Of a stretch of 64,000 nucleotides of DNA, positions 8,307-17,360 are shown piece after piece (within the stretch, counting starts at the first letter, position 1; every line of letters starts with the position of its first letter). Both the position numbers and the translations under genes were made by a program. The stretch is from Mantamonas sphyraenae (lineage: Eukaryota > CRuMs > Mantamonadidae). Under the pieces are notes generated by a model, which ran no database searches, was not told the DNA's origin, and was given only the letters and a program-made list of their open reading frames with translations. The DNA is taken from positions 248,001 to 312,000 of the forward strand of contig JAPMXV010000067.1 in the NCBI GenBank assembly GCA_026936335.1, read 5' to 3'.

Positions 8307-11300
8307 TCACCACGCTGCCATCGTGTCCAGCAGCATCGTCGCCGCTTCTGCATGAGTCTTCTCAGTTGCAAAACACAACGGGGTCAATCCATGCTGATCC
8401 ACCTTGTCCACTTCTGCTCCATGGTCCAACAGTAGCATCACCATGTCCACGTTCCCTATCTCAGCTGCAACAAACAGTGGTGACAAGCCGCGGTCATCTG
8501 CTTTGTCCACATCTGCTCCTCTGTCCAACAGCATCGTTGCCATCTCTGTGTGCCCACTCTGTGCTGCGATGTGCAACGGCGTCCACCTGTCCCAGTCCCC
8601 CTTGTTCGCATCTGCTCCTCTGTCCAACAGCATCATCGCTGTCTCCGTATCTCCGTTCTCTGCTGCAATGTGTAACGGCGTGGCTCCGTTCACGTCAACC
8701 TTGTCCACCTCTGCTCCCCTGTCCAGCAGCATCGTCGCTGTCTCTGTGTGCCCGTTCTGTGCTGCAATGAGCAACGGCGTCCACCCATACTCTTCTGCCC
8801 TGTCCACATCTGCTCCCCTGTCCAGCAGCATCGTCGCCGTTTCTGTGTGCCCGTACAGTGCTGCAATGTACAACGGTGTGGCGCCGTTCGTCCGAGACTT
8901 ATTCGCCTCTGCTCCTCTGTCCAGCAGCATCACCGCCATCTCTGTGTGCCCACTCTGTGCTGCAATGTACAACGGTGTGGCACCGTTCACGTTCCCCTGG
9001 TTCACATCTGCTCCTCTGTCCAACAGCATCATCGCTGTTTCCGTATCTCCGTTCTGTGCTGCAATGAACAGCGGCGTGGTTCCGTTCACGTTCGCCTGGT
9101 TCACATCTGCTCTTCTGTCCACCAGCATCATCGCTGTCTCCGTATCTCCGTTCTCTGCTGCAATGTGTAACGGCGTGGCTCCGTCCTCCATCGCCATGTC
9201 CACCTGTGCTCCCCTGTCCAGCAGCATCGTCGCTGTCTCTGTGTGCCCGTTCTGTGCTGCAATGTGTAACGGCGTCCACCCATCCTCTTCTGCCCTGTCC
9301 ACATCTGCTCCCCTGTCCAGCAGCATCGTCGCCGTTTCTGTGTGCCCGTACAGTGCTGCAATGTACAACGGTGTGGCGCCGTTCGTCCGAGACTTATTCG
9401 CCTCTGCTCCTCTGTCCAGCAGCATCACCGCCATCTCTGTGTGCCCACTCTGTGCTGCAATGTACAACGGTGTGGCACCGTTCACGTTCCCCTGGTTCAC
9501 ATCTGCTCTTCTGTCCACCAGCATCATCGCTGTTTCCGTATTCCCGTTCTGTGCTGCAATGTACAACGGTGTGGCACCGTTCACGTTCCCCTGGTTCACA
9601 TCTGCTCCGCTGTCCAGCAGTATCATCGCTGTTTCCGCATCTCCGTTCTGTGCTGCAATGAACAGCGGCGTGGTTCCGTTCACGTTCGCCTTGTCCACTT
9701 CTGCTCCTCTGTCCAGCAGCATCGTCACCATCTCTGTGTGCCCACTCTGCGCTGCAATGTACAACGGTGTGGCTTCGTCTACGTTGACCTTGTTCACCTG
9801 TGCTCCCCTGTTCAACAGCATCGTCGCCGTTTCTGTGTGCCCGTTCTGTGCTGCAATGTACAACGGTGTGGCACCGTTCACGTTCCCCTGGTTCACATCT
9901 GCTCCGCTGTCCACCAGCATCACCGCTGTCTCCGTATCTCCGTTCTGTGCTGCAACGAGCAACGGCGTCCATCCGTCCTCTGTCGCCTTGTCCAACTCTG
10001 CTCCCCTCTTCACCAGCATTGCCAACATCTCCGTGTGTCCGTTCTGTGCTGCAATGTACAACGGCGTGGCTCCGTTCGTACCCGACTTATTCACATCTGC
10101 TCCCCTGTCCAGCAGCATTGCCAACATCTCTGTGTGCCCGTTATTTGCTGCAATGTACAACGGTGTTGCACCGTTCACGTTGACCTTGTCCACCTCTGCT
10201 CCTCTGTCCAGCAGCATCGTCGCCATCTCTGTGTGCCCGCTCACGGCTGCTGCAAATAACGGCGTCCATCCGTCCTCCATCGCTTTGTCCACCGTTGCTC
10301 CCCTGTCCAGCAGCATCGTCGCCATCTCTGTGTGCCCATTCACGGCTGCTGCAAATAACGGCGTCCACTCGTCCTGCGTCCCCTTGTCCACTTCTGCTCC
10401 CCTGTCCAGCAGCATCGTTGCCATCTCTGTGTGTCCGTTCTCTGCTGCAATGTACAATGGTGTGTCTCCGTTCATGTTGACCTTGTCCACCTCTGCTCCC
10501 CTGTCCAGAAGCATCATCGCTGTTTCCGTATGTCCGTTTTCTGCTGCAATGTACAACGGCGTGGCTCCGTTCGTACGCGGCTCATTCACCTTTGCTCCCA
10601 TGTCCACCAGCATCGTCGCCGTCGATGTGTGCCCTTCCAATACTGCAACAAACAACGGTGTCCACTCGTCCTCTGTCTCCTTGTCCACTTCAGCTCCTCT
10701 GTCCAGCAGCATCGCCACGATCTCTCTGTGACCGTTCTTTGATGCAACGAACAAAGCTGTGACCCCCATCCTATCCGTCTTGCCCACTTCTGCGCCCCTG
10801 TCCAGCAGCATCGCCACGATCTCTCTGTGACCGTTCTTTGATGCAACGAGCAACGGCGTCCACCCCTCCTCTGTCGCCTTGTCCACTTCTGCTCCCCTGT
10901 CCAGAATCATCATTGCCATCTCTGTGTACCCGTTCTGGGCTGCAATGTACAACGGCGTGGCTCCGTCCTCCATCGCCATGTCCACCTGTGCTCCCCTGTC
11001 CACAAGCATCGTCACCGTCTCTGTGTGTCCGTCCAGTGCTGCAATGTGTAACGGCGTCCACCCGTCGTCATCTGCCTTGTTCACTTCTGCTCCCCTGTCC
11101 ACCAGCATCGTTGCCGTCTCTGTGTGCCCGTTCTGTGCTGAAATGTGTAACGGCGTCCACCCGAACTCCAATGACTTGTCCACTTCTGCTCCTCTGTCCA
11201 GCAGCATTGTTGCAATATCCGTGTGCCCGTTCTCTGCTGCAACGAACAACGGCGTCCACCCCTCCTTGGTCTCCTTGTCCACCTCTGCTCCCCTGTCCAG

Positions 11301-11957
11301 AATAATCGTTGCCATCTCTGTGTAACCGTTCTGTGCTGCAATGTACAACGGCGTGGCTCCGTCCGTACGCGACTCACCCACCTGTGCTCCCCTGTCCAGA
11401 AACACCATTGCCATCTCGGTGTACCCGTTCTGTGCTGCAATGTACAACGGCGTGGCTCCGTCCTTTTTCGCCTTGTCCACCTCTGCTCCCCTGTCCAGAA
11501 ACACCATTGCCATCTCGGTGTACCCGTTCTGTGCTGCAATGTACAACGGGGTGGCTCCGTCCTCCAACGCCTTGTCCACCCTTGCTCCCCTGTCCAGCAG
11601 TATCGTCACCATCTCTGTGTGCCCGGTCTCCGCTGCAATGTGTAGCGGCGTCCACGCGTCCCCGTCCGTTTTGTCCACTTCTGCTCCTCTATCCAGCAGC
11701 ATTGTCGCCGTCTCCGTGTGTCCCTTACGTGCTGCCATGTGTAGCGGCGTGCCTCCTTCCGCGTCCGCCTTGTCCACCTCTGCGCCCCTGTCCAGCAGCA
11801 GCTCTGCCGCGAGCGTGTTTCCCTCCGACACGGCCTGCAGCAACGCCGTCCACCCATCCGCTTTCTGCTCGTCTACGTCCGCACCCACTTCTATCAACGT
11901 CTCCATTCCACTCACGTCTCCCTTCTCCACTGCCCTCATCAGCTCTGTGTCCTGCAT
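8307..11957 (-). CDS. Giant ankyrin-repeat protein 3 (about 36 repeats)
   Basis: Single exon, 1216 residues from the conserved Met of MQDTELMRAVEKGD. The frame is open for 13 more codons upstream to another ATG at 11996. Copies 1 and 2 have one base fewer there, which puts that upstream segment out of frame, so the conserved internal Met is preferred. The first repeat differs from copies 1 and 2 (METLIEVGADVDEQKADG against MESLMDGGADVNEQKTDG), showing that this copy diverged first at its 5' end. Its 3' end is shared with copy 2. Nearly all of the protein is ankyrin repeat; linkers include EVDKETKEGWTPLFVAAENG and ADVNQGNVNGATPLYIAAQ. The C-terminal repeat ends ATMLLDTMAAW. No targeting signal is seen. 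Same unknown scaffold role as its paralogues. Confidence 0.92.
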   Translation of the reverse strand: MQDTELMRAVEKGDVSGMETLIEVGADVDEQKADGWTALLQAVSEGNTLAAELLLDRGAEVDKADAEGGTPLHMAARKGHTETATMLLDRGAEVDKTDGDAWTPLHIAAETGHTEMVTILLDRGARVDKALEDGATPLYIAAQNGYTEMAMVFLDRGAEVDKAKKDGATPLYIAAQNGYTEMAMVFLDRGAQVGESRTDGATPLYIAAQNGYTEMATIILDRGAEVDKETKEGWTPLFVAAENGHTDIATMLLDRGAEVDKSLEFGWTPLHISAQNGHTETATMLVDRGAEVNKADDDGWTPLHIAALDGHTETVTMLVDRGAQVDMAMEDGATPLYIAAQNGYTEMAMMILDRGAEVDKATEEGWTPLLVASKNGHREIVAMLLDRGAEVGKTDRMGVTALFVASKNGHREIVAMLLDRGAEVDKETEDEWTPLFVAVLEGHTSTATMLVDMGAKVNEPRTNGATPLYIAAENGHTETAMMLLDRGAEVDKVNMNGDTPLYIAAENGHTEMATMLLDRGAEVDKGTQDEWTPLFAAAVNGHTEMATMLLDRGATVDKAMEDGWTPLFAAAVSGHTEMATMLLDRGAEVDKVNVNGATPLYIAANNGHTEMLAMLLDRGADVNKSGTNGATPLYIAAQNGHTEMLAMLVKRGAELDKATEDGWTPLLVAAQNGDTETAVMLVDSGADVNQGNVNGATPLYIAAQNGHTETATMLLNRGAQVNKVNVDEATPLYIAAQSGHTEMVTMLLDRGAEVDKANVNGTTPLFIAAQNGDAETAMILLDSGADVNQGNVNGATPLYIAAQNGNTETAMMLVDRRADVNQGNVNGATPLYIAAQSGHTEMAVMLLDRGAEANKSRTNGATPLYIAALYGHTETATMLLDRGADVDRAEEDGWTPLHIAAQNGHTETATMLLDRGAQVDMAMEDGATPLHIAAENGDTETAMMLVDRRADVNQANVNGTTPLFIAAQNGDTETAMMLLDRGADVNQGNVNGATPLYIAAQSGHTEMAVMLLDRGAEANKSRTNGATPLYIAALYGHTETATMLLDRGADVDRAEEYGWTPLLIAAQNGHTETATMLLDRGAEVDKVDVNGATPLHIAAENGDTETAMMLLDRGADANKGDWDRWTPLHIAAQSGHTEMATMLLDRGADVDKADDRGLSPLFVAAEIGNVDMVMLLLDHGAEVDKVDQHGLTPLCFATEKTHAEAATMLLDTMAAW

Positions 11958-12308
11958 CCTCGCTCTTCGCTCGCAACACGTCAGCCAATATTCCACAGTT
12001 CCTTCACCTCTCCCCTCTCCTCATGTCCACTCCCCCACCTCCCCTCCCCACCTCCCCTCCCCACCAGTTCGCCTTGCACACACCTCTCACAATCAATCCA
12101 ATTGCGCCTCCTCGCGCATACCAACCCGGTCGCCTTCTTCCCTGTCCCCGCTCCTCCAACCACCCCAACCACCAACAACCATCTCACCTCACCTCACACT
12201 CCCCATCAACGCAACATGCTACTTCCATCCCATCCCAAAGCAAGACCCCAACTCGACCCAATCATCCTCCGGACCCTTTCTTCCCCCTTCTTCCCCCCTC
12301 CCCTCCCT
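11958..12308. repeat. 5' flank of ankyrin gene 3 (partial spacer copy) and intergenic region
   Basis: From 11958 to about 12175 the sequence matches the 5'-flank half of the other ankyrin spacers (caacacgtcagcc, attccacagttccttcacc, cttgcacacacctctcacaa), with an extra ctcccctccccac duplication near 12040. Homology stops near 12175, where the others switch to 3'-flank sequence. This marks the outer edge of the duplicated unit. The remainder to 12308 is pyrimidine-rich spacer and the 3' flank of the flavoprotein gene; no gene is seen. Confidence 0.75.
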
Positions 12309-14641
12309 TCACCGGTTCAAGGACATCAGCTTGTCAAACAATCCCGCTACAAACGGCGTGAGCTTCGTCCGGTTGTAAAAGTCACCACATCGACGAAGCG
12401 CGTCCATCTGCGTGGGATACGGATGAATCACGGTTGCCTGGCTCGCCATGCTGACCCCGTTCACCATACACGTCGTCACCTCGCTGATCATGTCACCGGC
12501 ATTCTCTGCCACAATCGTCCCGCCCAGAATGGCCCCGCTGCTGTTCACGTGAACCCGCACAAATCCTTGCTCCTCCCCGTCGCAAATTGCACGGTCGTTG
12601 TCCGCAAGCATCACCTCGTACGTGCTGTACTCCACTCCTGCTTCCTCCAGCTCTTGAGGGTACGATCCCACGTGCGCCAGTTCCGGGCTCGTGTACGTGC
12701 ACCAAGGCACCACCAACGACGACTCTTTCGCCCGCCCATAGAACAAAGCGTTGCGGATCACCAGCCGCGCGTGCCAGTCCGACACGTGCGTAAACTTAAA
12801 CTTGGAGCACACGTCTCCCACGCCGTAGATGTTGCTCACCGTCGTCTGCAGCGAGTCCGACACCGTCAGGCCCTTCTTGGCGTCGTACTCCACGCCAATC
12901 TCCTCCAGGTTCATCCCCTCCACGTTTGGTTTGCGACCCGTTGCCACCAGCAGCTCGTCCACCACGTACGTCTGCACCTCGCCTGTTGTCTCGTTCCGCA
13001 CGTCCACCTCGATCTCTCCCGCCTCGTTCTCGCGCACCTCCTCGTATGCAATGCCCAGCACCATCTCAACACCATCGCTTGCCATCTGACCCTGCACCAC
13101 CGCCGCCGCATCTGCCTCCTCCGTCTTCAGGATGCCTTCCGAGCGCCCAAACAGATACGTTTCCGATCCAAACCGCGCAAACGCTTGCGCCATTTCGCAC
13201 CCGATGGCTCCCGTGCCAATCACGCCAAATCGTCGTGGCAGCTCCTCCAGGTTAAACAGGGTCGCGTTCGTCAGGAAACGTACGCCGTCGATGCCCTTGA
13301 TCGGCGGCACCGCTGCGCGTGCTCCCGTCGCAATCACCGCCTTGGTGAAATTCAGCTGCTGGCCGTTCACACTCACGCAGTTGCGGTTTTCAAACTGCGC
13401 GTGGCCGATAAACACGTCAATGCCCAGCTCCGTGAACCGGTGCACAGAGTCGTTCGGCGCAATCTTGGCCCGAATCGCACGCATACGCTCCATAATCGCA
13501 CCAAAGTCCACCTTCACCTCTCCTTGCACCTCCACTCCAAAGCTGGCGCTGTTCTTTACCTCCCAGCACGTGCGTGCGCATCGCAGCAGTGCCTTGGACG
13601 GCACGCAGCCCACGTTCAGGCAGTCTCCCCCATACAGGTGCTCCTCAATAATGGCCACACGTGCGCCGACGCCTGCACTGCCAGCTGCCGTCACCAACCC
13701 GCCTGCACCGGCTCCAATCACAACCACGTTGTAGTTCTCCGCCGGCGTCGGGTTGATCCACTCCTCCGGGTGCACGTGCTTGATCAGCTCCTGGTTGTGC
13801 TCGTCCATGGGCGACAGGTTCAACTCGGACGGGTCCGTGTTCACCACTCGCTCAGACGCAGGGAACCCACGTGTCAACGTGTGCAGAAACGCATCCGCCT
13901 CCTTTGACGACAGCGGCGGCAGAAGCGCCGCCAGAGCCTGCTCCACGCCCCCCACCCCCACCACATCACCCAACTCTGTGTCAGCGAGCCTTTCTCCCTT
14001 TCCCCTCACTCATCACCGCTCTTGGGCGCCACCCTTCCACCCAAAAAGAAAAGCCCCGTTCCAGGGTGCCCGCCTGCCTGTTCCCTGCACCTCTCTCCCT
14101 CTCTCTCCTCTTCCCCCCATTCAACCCGTCACCCACCTCCTTTTCCATCCCCTGTGCCTCGTTCTCGGTCCCGTTCAGCTTCTCCACAAACTCTGGGTCG
14201 TGGTGACGGAACCGATAGTACAACGCCTCGTCCTTCAGCTCGTGGTCGTTCGTCACGTGCTGAAACAGCCCGTTGCGATACTGCCCTCCCACACCACCAT
14301 CCACACATCCCATGTCAGTCCTCTCTTTCACCAGCCCTCACCCTCACCCTCACCCTCACCCCTCCGTCCCCTCCGTCCCCTCCTCACCAACTCACCAGCA
14401 CGTTGCCCATCTCCACTGCCACCTCACGGTCGCCAGCATAGTTGTTCTTGATCAGCCAGTCCACGAGCTCCGTGCCCACAAAGCAGTTCTCGTATGTGCG
14501 GAAGAAGTACGTGCGGTCCTTCACCTGCACCCCCTTGGGTCCAGACACCTCCTGCGCCAGCTGCTGGTAGCGCTGGTCCACGTTGATCTCCTCCTCGCTC
14601 CCTTCTCCCGTTGTTGTCACTTTGCCATCAGTCGTGGACAT
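12309..14641 (-). CDS. DEP domain fused to a FAD/NAD(P) disulfide oxidoreductase
   Basis: Three exons read as one 684-residue protein: 14396-14641, 14137-14280 and 12309-13973, joined in phase 0 at gtgagt/ggcag and gtgggt/acagag. Exons 1-2 encode a DEP domain (YFFRTYENCFVGTELVDWLI ... ALYYRF), a fold that usually targets signalling proteins to membranes or receptors. Exon 3 encodes a class-I pyridine-nucleotide disulfide oxidoreductase of the dihydrolipoamide dehydrogenase/mercuric reductase group. It has the FAD dinucleotide motif VVIGAGAGG (about residue 215), the redox disulfide CLNVGC (about 250), a second Rossmann motif GVIGTGAIGCEMA (about 378), the FAD motif with GVGD, and a C-terminal dimerisation domain with HPYPT carrying the expected His. 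No mercury-binding C-terminal cysteine pair is present. The substrate is unknown. The single splice-consistent frame across the exons supports a true fusion rather than two genes, but transcript proof is lacking. Confidence 0.82.
14335..14390. repeat. CCCTCA hexamer and CTCCGTCC pyrimidine tract in intron 1 of the DEP-flavoprotein gene
   Basis: Four consecutive CCCTCA units (14335-14358) are followed by two ctccgtcc units and more pyrimidines, all inside the first intron. On the transcribed (minus) strand this is G-rich (TGAGGG)n and could fold into a G-quadruplex in the pre-mRNA. Confidence 0.7.
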
Positions 14642-15027
14642 TGTCAGTTTTTCAGATGGGGCCGTTGGCGCCGCCGCCCCGTCGCCCCCAGCCCAAACCC
14701 GTTCTTTGCAAGCTCAATCGTCTGTCGGCACAGTAGACACTCGCCGAACTAGCAACAAGGTATGCAACGTGATGCCCACCCTCCTTCTCCACCCCACCCC
14801 TCCCCTCCGGATACCCACCGTCCTGGCTGCCCAAACCCACGCCGACATCACTCCCCAAGTGCTCACTCCCCACCCCACGGCGCCCAACCCCCCCCTTGCC
14901 CTTGCTCCACCCCAGACTACCCCCCTATGATTTCGGGACCCGCACAACAGCATCCCTAAGTGATCCAAGCCACCCCGACCGCACAGCGCAAAGAAAACAC
15001 AGACACAGAGACACACACCCGCCGAAA
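14642..15027. promoter_or_regulatory. Divergent intergenic region between DEP-flavoprotein and PRL phosphatase genes
   Basis: 386 bp between two head-to-head start codons. The sequence is C-rich on the plus strand (for example ccaccccacccctcccctcc near 14790) with no convincing open frame and no canonical TATA box near either start. It presumably holds both promoters and 5' untranslated regions. Confidence 0.5.
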
Positions 15028-15574
15028 ATGACGCAGATGACCTTGCCCAACAAGCCGTCGCTTATCCACTTTGGCGACTACAACTTTATGGTGATGGAGT
15101 CGCCCACCAATAGTAATCTGCATTTGTACATGGAAGAGTTTGAAAAGAACAACGTCACCAAGCTGGTCCGCGTCTGTGAGCCCTCCTACGACATCAAGCC
15201 CCTCACGGACGCGAACATCGACGTTCACGTGCGTTACCTCAGCCCGACGCCCCACCGCCCGTTTCCCGCACTCGGGCGTTCCATTGTCCCCGCCAGCCCG
15301 TCCCACCACACACATGCCCACCCGTCCCACCGGGTGTCTTGCATGCAATGCGTCTCCTTGCCCTTGCACTGCCCCTTGCCGCCAATGCATTTTTTTTCGC
15401 GGAACCCAGCTTCCACCGGCTACCTGCGCTCACATTGCCCTGTGCCTCTCCTCGCACCCGTGCGTATCCCACAGGACTGGCCATTCAAGGATGGCGAGAG
15501 TCCGCCCGCAGACATCATCGACTCATGGCTCGACCTCGTCGACGAGACGTTTGGGAAGGGAAAGAAGAAGTCGG

Positions 15575-15608
<34 letters not shown>

Positions 15609-15864
15609 GAGCAGCAGCATGAGCAGCAGCAGCAACAGCTCAGGCGACGCAGCCAATGGCGAGACCATTGCTATCCACTGTGTGGCCGGCCTTGGACGTG
15701 CCCCGGTCCTTGTTGCTCTTGCTCTTGTCGAAAACGGCATGGAGCCCCTCGACGCCATCGACTACGTCCGTGAGTCCCGCCGAGGCGCCATCAACCAGCG
15801 CCAGCTCAAGTTTATCTCTCAAACATACAAGAAGCGCAAGAAGCCCTTTTGCATCATCCTCTAA
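15028..15864 (+). CDS. PRL (PTP4A)-type prenylated protein tyrosine phosphatase
   Basis: Two exons, 15028-15228 and 15475-15864 (intron gtgcgt...cacag), give 196 residues. The protein opens with the PRL-like fold start (LIHFGDYNFMVMESPTN). It has the general-acid loop DWPFKDGESPP (Asp about residue 73) and the P-loop HCVAGLGRAP, which contains the PRL-specific Ala after Cys-Val and the catalytic Cys (about residue 136). It ends in CIIL, a CaaX box for prenylation and membrane attachment. PRL phosphatases bind CNNM magnesium transporters and act at plasma membrane and endosomes in other eukaryotes. An oddity is a poly-Ser/Met insertion of about 25 residues (AGC tract about 15578-15645) between the acid loop and the P-loop, absent from typical 170-residue family members. 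The next gene on the strand begins 54 bp downstream. Confidence 0.93.
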
Positions 15865-15918
15865 GGACCCAGAAACACAACCAATACAGCGGTCACCTCA
15901 CCAACGCAACCAACCCCC

Positions 15919-17160
15919 ATGCCGGCCAAAAAGAAGGACGCCAGCTTCTTGCAAGGGTTGGACTTTAGTTCTGAACTGGACTTTGGCGGAGACAGCTCGG
16001 CGGCAGCGGCTGGCGATGGTCTGCTGGACCAGCAGCTGGCCAGTCTGGACACCTCGGCCAAGTCGGTCTCGTTCGCCACCGACCTGCCCGCCTTTGCTCT
16101 GCCCGACGTGGGCGGCGCACAGAGCGCACCTGTCGTCGACGAGGCCGAGCTCAACCGTCAGTTGCGCGAGCATGTGCAGCAGGAGAGCATGCTCACCAAC
16201 CCTTCCGCCAGGCCCAGGCGGCAGACCCGCGGAGGGCGACGCAGCAGCTCTCGCCGCCGCAAAACACGCAAGGTCGAAGACGACGGTGCCGAATTCGATG
16301 ACAGCGAGGACGAAGACAGCGAACCGCCGGAAGAGGATGATTCGGATGAGTACAAAGGGCCCTCTGACGACGACGACGAGGACGATTACGAATTGGACGA
16401 GGACGACCTCGAGTTTGACGAAGACGACCTGCGCCTCGACGACGACGGCGACTATGACGACGACGACGATGAGTATGCACAGGACGGGGAAGTCGTCGAC
16501 TTTAGCCGCAAGGGCTCTCAGCCTGCCAGCAAGCGTCAGAGGACAGGCGGAAGCAGCAGCAGCAGCAGCAGCAGCAGTAGCAGCAGCAGTAGCAGCAGCA
16601 GCAAACCCAAGGAGCGTGGCCCGGGCAGGGAACGCGCACGTGTGTACACAGCAGATGCAAAGGATGACGAAACAGTGCATGCTCATGTGCGTGCCAAACG
16701 CAAGCGTCGCCGCGAGGACCTTAATCTGGAGGGCAAGAAGGGGTCCTACATGAGTTCCCACGGAAGCGAGTGGAGCTCCAACGCAATTGCCATCGATTAC
16801 GAAGACACTCGCGTCGTCGGTTCCAAGAACGTCACCGTCCCGCAGCGCTGGCGCAAGTTTGAGGGCCAGCTCAAGATGATGATGTTTGGCTTTGGCGACT
16901 CGGCCACCCCCGACGCAGACAGCCTCGCCCTCATGGAGAGCATTGCCTGGCGCTATATTTATGACGTTACTCACGACAGCTTCCACGTTGGCAAGAACCG
17001 CAAGCGCTTCCAGTACGACGACGTCCTCTTCAACGTCCGCAAGGACACAAAGAAGTACCGCCGTGGTCAGCAGCTCCTTCACCTCAACCGCGAGCTCCAA
17101 AAGGCCCGAAAGACGTACCAATACGACGAACGGGCCATGGCAGCCGACGAAAAGGCATGA
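15919..17160 (+). CDS. TAF13: TAF13-like TFIID subunit with long acidic N-terminal extension
   Basis: Single exon, 413 residues. The C-terminal about 100 residues match the TAF13/TFIID-18 kDa histone fold: MMMFGFGDSATPDADSLALM, then WRYIYDVTHDSF, RFQYDDVLFNVRKDTKKYRR and QLLHLNRELQKARKTY. In TFIID this fold pairs with TAF11 in the transcription preinitiation complex. TAF13 is normally about 120-130 residues. Here some 300 residues precede the fold: a Lys-rich start, an Arg/Ser patch (RRQTRGGRRSSSRRR), an Asp/Glu-rich stretch (about residues 125-195), a possible nuclear signal, and a poly-Ser run encoded by an AGC tract at about 16551-16605. No splice signal separates the extension from the fold. 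The gene could instead be a distinct chromatin protein that borrowed a TAF13 fold. Confidence 0.82.
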   Translation: MPAKKKDASFLQGLDFSSELDFGGDSSAAAAGDGLLDQQLASLDTSAKSVSFATDLPAFALPDVGGAQSAPVVDEAELNRQLREHVQQESMLTNPSARPRRQTRGGRRSSSRRRKTRKVEDDGAEFDDSEDEDSEPPEEDDSDEYKGPSDDDDEDDYELDEDDLEFDEDDLRLDDDGDYDDDDDEYAQDGEVVDFSRKGSQPASKRQRTGGSSSSSSSSSSSSSSSSSKPKERGPGRERARVYTADAKDDETVHAHVRAKRKRRREDLNLEGKKGSYMSSHGSEWSSNAIAIDYEDTRVVGSKNVTVPQRWRKFEGQLKMMMFGFGDSATPDADSLALMESIAWRYIYDVTHDSFHVGKNRKRFQYDDVLFNVRKDTKKYRRGQQLLHLNRELQKARKTYQYDERAMAADEKA

Positions 17161-17360
17161 AGGAGCCCACACACACCACACAGCCCTCACCTTTTTGCCC
17201 ACGATGCAATGCGTACACAATGCAACACAACACATCAGTCACACTTTGCTCCTCCTCCTCCTCCTCCTCTTCCTCCCCTCTCTCACACACTCCCCCATTC
17301 TCAATGCGGCTCCCGCCCTCGCCCTGTCGCAGCAACTCCAACACCCGACTCCCCTCCCAA

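Noticed and set aside
1180-11957. Regularly spaced repeats considered as a CRISPR array
   Set aside because: The 99-bp period is a coding ankyrin unit without unique spacers of constant length, in a eukaryotic gene.
12102-13907. 601-codon plus-strand open frame across the flavoprotein exon
   Set aside because: His/Arg-rich antisense shadow of a gene with clear FAD and disulfide motifs on the minus strand.
14335-14358. CCCTCA repeats considered as telomeric sequence
   Set aside because: Only four units, inside an intron, with genes continuing on both sides.
15898-17235. 445-codon minus-strand open frame opposite TAF13
   Set aside because: Val/Ala-rich mirror of the acidic and poly-Ser coding tract; the plus strand has the histone fold.
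17157-17360. Upstream extension of the ABHD17-like gene
   Set aside because: Overlaps the preceding stop codon, is low-complexity, and the internal MGN start fits a lipid-anchor signal.
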